A stretch of DNA of 60,000 bases from Adiantum capillus-veneris (taxonomy: Eukaryota > Streptophyta > Polypodiopsida > Polypodiales > Pteridaceae), in NCBI GenBank assembly GCA_014529385.2, contig CM043969.1, positions 28,411,946 through 28,471,945 on the forward strand, in the 5' to 3' direction. Below, piece after piece: positions 55,358 through 60,000 of this stretch (positions are counted from its first letter, which is position 1; each line of letters starts with the position of its first letter). Below the pieces are notes generated by a model that did no database searches, was not told the DNA's origin, and saw only the letters and a list, made by a program, of their open reading frames with translations. Made by a program: the position numbers and the translations under genes.

Positions 55358-57222
55358 TGTCATAAAATCTAATATCTTGCTAACCCAAATGATTTTCTCA
55401 TATTAAGCTGATCATTTAATGTGGGAGTATAAACGGGAACAAGAGTTAGAATAGAGACATGTGCTTCTAGACTTATCTTAGCAGGGGACCAAAAGGAGAG
55501 ATGGTTGCATCTCAATAGGGGTTCAAAAGGAGATAAGGGCAATGTGTAATAAGTGCTTCTAGACTTATCTTAACAGGGGACCAAAAGGAGAGATGGCTGA
55601 ATCTCAATAGGGGTCCAAAAGGAGATTGTCTACCAAAGAGCAATGTGTAATAAGTGCTTCTAGACTTATCTTGGCAGGGACCAAGAGGAGATATGGTTAC
55701 ATCTCAATAGGTCCAAAAGGAGATTGTCTACCAAAGAGCAATGTGTAATAAGTGCTTCTAGACTTATCTCGGCAGGGGACCAAGAGGAGATATGGTTACA
55801 TCTCAATAGGTCCAAAAGGAGATTGTCGACCAAAGAGCAATGTGTAATAAGTGCTTCTACACTTATCTCAGCATGGGACCAAGAGGAGAGATGGTTACAT
55901 CTCAATAGGGGTCCAAAAGGAGATAGTCTATCAAAGAGAAACGTGCAACTAATGGAGCTTAAAGACTTTAGGGTTAGCTTCATTAAAGAACTCCACCCGG
56001 ATGGTTAGTGTTAAAAGTCCTTAGACCTTAGGCAAGCTAGGACTATGTGAGGAAGGTGCCTGAGATGCATGTGGGGTAAGGTGCTTGAGGAAAAAAGAGA
56101 CCCTAAAAAGGAGGGGGAAAGCCCCAAAGTTAGGGGAATCTTTGACTTAACCTCCCACTCACCCAAAGGACACCCCCTTTTTCAAGGGGCACATGGACAC
56201 ATGTCAAGCTCTGGCTAAGCAAGCTCTCCCTATGCTTAGCCACATGGTGTGCTTGAATCCTATTGGCTGGTCTAAAGAGGGGTCCAATGAGCTTCTAGTT
56301 CATGTCAACAAATATCTATATATTTTCAGGCTCTCTCTCTCTCTCTCCAAGAGGTAAGGAGGAAACTTGTCCTAATGCTACCCATGTTGCTTGAAATGCA
56401 TTGTGCATGTGATTGGCTAGGCTTAGAGGGGTCCAATGAGCTTCAAGCTTGAGCTACAAGGAGGGTTCTACCAAAGTAAGCAAGGGGTATGCTTGGGGTT
56501 TATACACCCCATTACACACTCATTTTTCACACATACTCACTTGGTGAAAGTGCAAGAACTCCTTCTCCTTCTCCAAGCTTGTTGAGAAGTTGAGAGCCTA
56601 CACCAACACTCTTGGCTTTGGAATGCAAATCCAATCAAGAGCCATGCTTCAATTCTTAAGCTTGCCATCTCTCCATCTTCATTACTATGCTATTATGTAT
56701 GCTAGCAAGAAGAGTGATGATAAGTGAGGAACCATTTCTTTTTCCTATGAATGTTTCTTCTTTCTCTTCCCTACCCTCATTCCCTGCTAGCTCTCTCCAC
56801 CTTTGAAGGTGTTGAGGCCTTGGGATTGAGGCCGGGGATGATTAATGCTTTTACAAAGTTTATGTTATGCTCATGATGCATGAAGCTTTCCATCTTCATA
56901 GCATCACCAAGGTCACAAGGAACAAAATATTGTATCATACCAAGTCTCTCTTTATGGGAGAATCTATAATACAAAAGCCTATTGGAGGGGGGACCGGCTG
57001 CACAAAATCCGGGGTCCTCAACTTTTGTCAAGTTCTCTAATTCTCTCTCTCTCTCTCTCTCTTGCAAAATTATTGCTTATGCCAAGTTAATTAAGTATAA
57101 TGGTTATGTTGCTACCGCTAATTAAGTTCACCTTCTATGTTCTCAAAGTAGTCTCACAGAAATGCTCAATTTAATCCTCCTAATTTTGTTATTCTTAAAG
57201 TTCATAGGCCATTTCCATTACA
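55358..57222 (+). repeat. 5' LTR of element D (1,865 bp)
   Basis: Starts TGTCATAAAATCTAA; ends CCATTACA just before the PBS. Contains a tandem array of 100-bp units, and CT tracts near 56335 and 57040. Confidence 0.85.
55461..55950 (+). repeat. Five tandem ~100-bp units in the 5' LTR of D
   Basis: GTGCTTCTAGACTTATCT starts units at 55461, 55553, 55654, 55752 and 55851 (spacings 92, 101, 98, 99). Each holds GGGGACCAAAAGGAGA and GGGGTCCAAAAGGAGA. The 94-codon ORF here is only the repeat read in one frame. Confidence 0.93.
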
Positions 57223-57223
57223 T

Positions 57224-57235
57224 CGGTATCATAGC
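57224..57235 (+). promoter_or_regulatory. Primer binding site of element D, initiator tRNA-Met type
   Basis: CGGTATCATAGC, 10 of 12 matches to TGGTATCAGAGC, one base after the LTR. Confidence 0.7.
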
Positions 57236-57623
57236 TATTGGTTTCTTTTTTTCTTTCTTAAGAAGAGAGGTCCTTCAGTTGTCCATGAAAGGTTGGGCTT
57301 GTTTATTGCAATAGGGTATGTGGAACAGGGATCTATTATCTTGGTTGAGAAGGACTTAGTTTGAGGTACACGTTGGGAACTATTGGCTTAATAATGTCTC
57401 TCCGGGCTTGCCTTTGGCTTAACCATTATTGAGCTACTAGCAAGCTCAACATGAACTATAATACGAGCAATGTTAGACCCTCTCCAATAGTCTTTGCAAT
57501 CAACAATGTCTAAACCACGGGTGTGGCTGCTTGAGAACTAAATTTTAAAGGTAAAGAAGAGTAGCGAGTAAGATTTTTGAGGGTACCAAAGCACAAAGTA
57601 ATTTATACTTAAGTTTAATTAGC
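57236..57623 (+). other. Leader of element D
   Basis: Untranslated stretch between PBS and gag ATG. No further structure seen. Confidence 0.6.
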
Positions 57624-58295
57624 ATGGCTGACAATAACCAAGAGAGTAGAATGAATATAGACAACTTTGATTTTGCACATGAAGGTGCTAATGATGATGC
57701 CCCCATGTTTGTTAATTATCTTGTTACTAGGTTGCAGCAAGCTATGGGAAACCCTGCTTCGCAAGCCAACATTACTCAACAACTTTGTGCTTATGGGATT
57801 TCCTTTCTTCTCCAAGAGAAGAGAGAGCTTAGGAGGCCTCTTGATGAGACTCCCAAAAGAAGACTCTCTCCCATAAGAGAGGAGGAATCCAAAGAACGAG
57901 AAAGAAGAGAATCCCTAAGTGTGGTATACCAAAAGTTAAAATTTGATCGAGGGGAGCAATGTGGATTGTTTCAATCGATAGGCTTAGCAAGAAAACACAC
58001 TCTATGCCTGTCAAAAAAACTATTAGGAACATCAAACGGTAACTCACTTCAGATCTCAAATTTTCAAGTATCATGGCTTTCCAACATCCATAGTGTCGAA
58101 CAACATCCTAGAATGACCAGTAATTTTTGGAAGGGTCTCTTTGAGAATCTAGAAATTAGATTAAATTTCTCTTTTGGCCAAAGTGAAATAACTAATCCAA
58201 CGATCCTTGAATCTACTAAAAGCCTATGTTATGGAAGTAGATCAATGCTCTCAATGAGAGAAGTACCTACCTCTTATAGAGTATGCGTACAATGA
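57624..58295 (+). pseudogene. Gag N-terminus fused to integrase in element D
   Basis: Opens at ATG 57624 (MADNNQESRMNIDNFDF). The first 90 or so residues are gag-like (VNYLVTRLQQAMGNPASQAN, then a charged stretch). Then comes an integrase core segment: KHTLCLSKKLLGTSNG and PRMTSNFWKGLFENLEIRLNF, matching PKMTNNFWKGLFENLGTRLNF of the minus-strand copy. Roughly 3.5 kb of protease, RT and RNase H are missing between them, and about eight residues are lost before GQSEITNPTILE. A frame change follows near 58200. The fused ORF has no catalytic RT, and integrase lacks its zinc domain. Confidence 0.8.
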
Positions 58296-58980
58296 CATTG
58301 TACATACTTCTATGGGGAAAGCACCTTTTGAGGTTAAAGAGGGAAGTCCCTTACTACTTAAAGTACATGGGAAGATCTTTGTTGCTCTGCTGATGAATAT
58401 AGTTGAGACTCACATCTTTAACCTTTTCCAAAGATTAAAGAGGTTATATCCATCTCATAGCAAAGGCAAAAAGGGCTACTGGTAATAAGCACAGAAGAGG
58501 CCTTAACCTTTAAGGAAAATGATTGGGTCTTGCTAAAGTTTCTCAAGGCTCATCTAAGGCATACTACATGCAAGAATCGTACGGGCCAATGAGAGTATTA
58601 TGCTAAACTAGCAAAAAGATACTATGATTCTTTTTTAATTCTTAAGCCAATCAATGAGATGGCTTATCAATTAAAGTTGCCCAGCCGTTGGCTCATGCAC
58701 AATGTTTTCCATGAGAGCCTACTTAAGGCTTACAAAGGAGCACCACCAAAAGAAGCAATAGTTGCAGACCCTCCAAAAATTGAAGATCAAGAAGAAGTAC
58801 TTCAATATGAGTCCATCCTATGACATGAAGACAAGGTATTAAGAAACAGTAAGATTATCCGACGATATGTTATTAAGTTTAAAGATTATCCTTTTAAAGA
58901 TGCTAGAGCGATGCGAGGAACCTAGCTTGAGGATAATATGAACCTTGTCAATGCTTACAATGCTACACTAGAGTAAGCAA
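58296..58980 (+). pseudogene. Integrase C-terminus and chromodomain of element D
   Basis: Broken frames with recognisable blocks: AYNDIVHTSMGKAPFEV near 58285-58335, LKLPSRWLMHNVFHESLLK near 58670-58730, and a chromodomain (YESIL ... EDKVL ... IRRYVIKFKDYPF) at 58805-58895. Stops inside every frame. Confidence 0.78.
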
Positions 58981-59320
58981 ATGAAATGAATTTTAAATGA
59001 ACAATGTTTTTCTCTTATAAGACTCGTTCTCTTTCTTTTATTGTGCACAAAATTTAAGAAGTATGCATGCTTAGGATCATGTTTGTGGTGACAACATCTC
59101 CCAAACACCAAGTAGAACTTGTCACTCTACTTTGGAAGTATGATATAGACTAAAGAGCAGACATGCTTGCGGAAGCTAAGTCTTACGAGCACCAAATGGA
59201 TTAGTCATCCATCTTGGAATGATATCGTAGGGTAAAAAGGGATCCTCTACTCGCTAAGAAACATGGACTAATGATTAGGCTTTATTTCTCTACTTCATAG
59301 TCGAGGACGACTATGATTTC
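58981..59320 (+). other. 3' untranslated part of element D
   Basis: No ORF. Carries TAGTCGAGGACGACTATGAT near 59300, shared with the minus-strand chromovirus. Confidence 0.65.
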
Positions 59321-59333
59321 AAGAGAGAGGTAG
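59321..59333 (+). promoter_or_regulatory. Polypurine tract of element D
   Basis: AAGAGAGAGGTAG directly before the TG of the 3' LTR. Confidence 0.65.
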
Positions 59334-60000
59334 TGTCATAAAATCTAATATCTAGCTAACCCAAATGATTTTATCATTTTGAGCTGATCATTTTATGTGG
59401 GAGAATAAACGGGAACAAGAGTTAGAATAGAGACATGTGCTTCTAGACCTATCTCAGCAGGGGACCAAAAGGAGAGATGTTTGCATCTCAATAGGGGTCC
59501 AAAAGGAGATTGTCTACCCAAGAGAAATGTGTAATAAGTGCTTCCACACTTATGTCAATAGGGGACCAAAAGGAGATATGGTTGCATCTCAATAGGGGTC
59601 CAAAAGGAGATTTTCTACCAAAGAGCAATGTGTAATAAGTGCTTCTAGACTTATCTCAGCAAGGGACTAAGAGGAGAAATGGTTACACCTCGATAGGGGT
59701 CCAAAAGGAGATTGTCTACCAAAGAGCAATGTATAATAAATGCTTCTAAACTTATCTCAGTAGGACCAAGAGGAGAGATAGTTACATCTCAATAGGGGTC
59801 CAAAAGGAGATGTCTATCAAAGAGCAACGTGCATCTAATGGAGCTTAAAGACCTTAGGGTTAGATTCATTAAAGACCTTCAATGGTTAGTGTTAAAAGTC
59901 CTTAGACCTTAGGCAAGCTGGGGTTGTGCTTGAGGTGGGAATCCGGCCCAAGCTTGAGGTGCTTGTCATGCTTCGTGACTAAGGTGCTTGAGGTGCTTGT
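59334..60000 (+). repeat. 3' LTR of element D, truncated by the window end
   Basis: Repeats the start of the 5' LTR (TGTCATAAAATCTAATATC). Holds four tandem units beginning near 59437, 59538, 59639 and 59740, one fewer than the 5' LTR. Confidence 0.88.

Larger units (their letters stand above)
55358..60000 (+). mobile_element. Element D: internally deleted chromovirus, runs past the window end
   Basis: 5' LTR 55358-57222, PBS, gag start joined to integrase, chromodomain, PPT, then the first 667 bases of the 3' LTR. Same family as the minus-strand chromovirus at 24060-30080 (shared LTR start TGTCATAA, shared PPT region, matching integrase). The protease, RT and RNase H are missing. Confidence 0.88.

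Noticed and set aside
55461-55950. 94-codon ORF over the LTR repeats as a gene
   Set aside because: It is the tandem repeat read in one frame; it is not kept in the 3' LTR.

Overview
The window is repeat-rich nuclear DNA from a land plant. Nearly every recognisable stretch is a transposable element or the remains of one. I see no intact host gene, tRNA, rRNA or CRISPR array. The plant assignment rests on the element types: a non-chromovirus Ty3/gypsy family whose primer site matches plant tRNA-Asp, chromodomain gypsy elements, a copia-type short element primed by initiator tRNA-Met, L1-like LINEs with a zinc-knuckle ORF1, a BED/hAT element and a CACTA end. Long GA, GT, AT and homopolymer tracts are frequent. 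The species cannot be fixed from sequence alone; a large-genome plant such as a fern, lycophyte or gymnosperm is possible.

Layout. 1-1931 and 15967-16390 are two halves of an old gypsy polyprotein relic. It is split by a complete 14.03-kb gypsy element of the same family (element A, 1932-15961) with two LTRs, a PBS, a PPT and a GGTTT target duplication. 16391-18400 is low-complexity sequence. 18400-23740 (minus) is a degenerate L1-type LINE. 24060-30080 (minus) is a chromovirus fragment whose RNase H is interrupted by a 1.34-kb TTAA-flanked DNA element. 30081-33367 is a decayed hAT element. 33790-36741 is a second type of LINE. 36770-38600 is a microsatellite/minisatellite mosaic. 38611-39246 encodes a broken centromeric-type histone H3-like protein. 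A 1.89-kb copia-like non-autonomous element (39348-41236, target duplication AAGAC) follows. 41855-43796 (minus) is the 3' end of another LTR element with a coiled-coil ORF. 43801-51395 is a second, 5'-truncated copy (B) of the element A family. 51396-52718 is the 3' end of a CACTA element. 53440-55357 is an L1 LINE broken by a chromovirus derivative (D, 55358 to past the window end) that is internally deleted from gag to integrase.

How the parts work together. Comparing the relic, A and B shows that the family's ancestor carried one very long frame: gag with four zinc knuckles, retropepsin, RT, RNase H, integrase, then a second retropepsin-like domain with its own D-T-G-A motif and a basic/proline-serine tail. 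After its stop come a polypurine tract, a TATA box and a separate 140-residue ORF, present in both A and B. All copies carry stops or frameshifts, so none looks able to move by itself.

The observations I rate highest are the second protease domain behind integrase, the CENH3-like histone fold with a C-terminal coiled-coil extension, the accessory ORF with apparent internal PPT and promoter, and the nine-unit hairpin repeat array in the leader intron of the hAT element.
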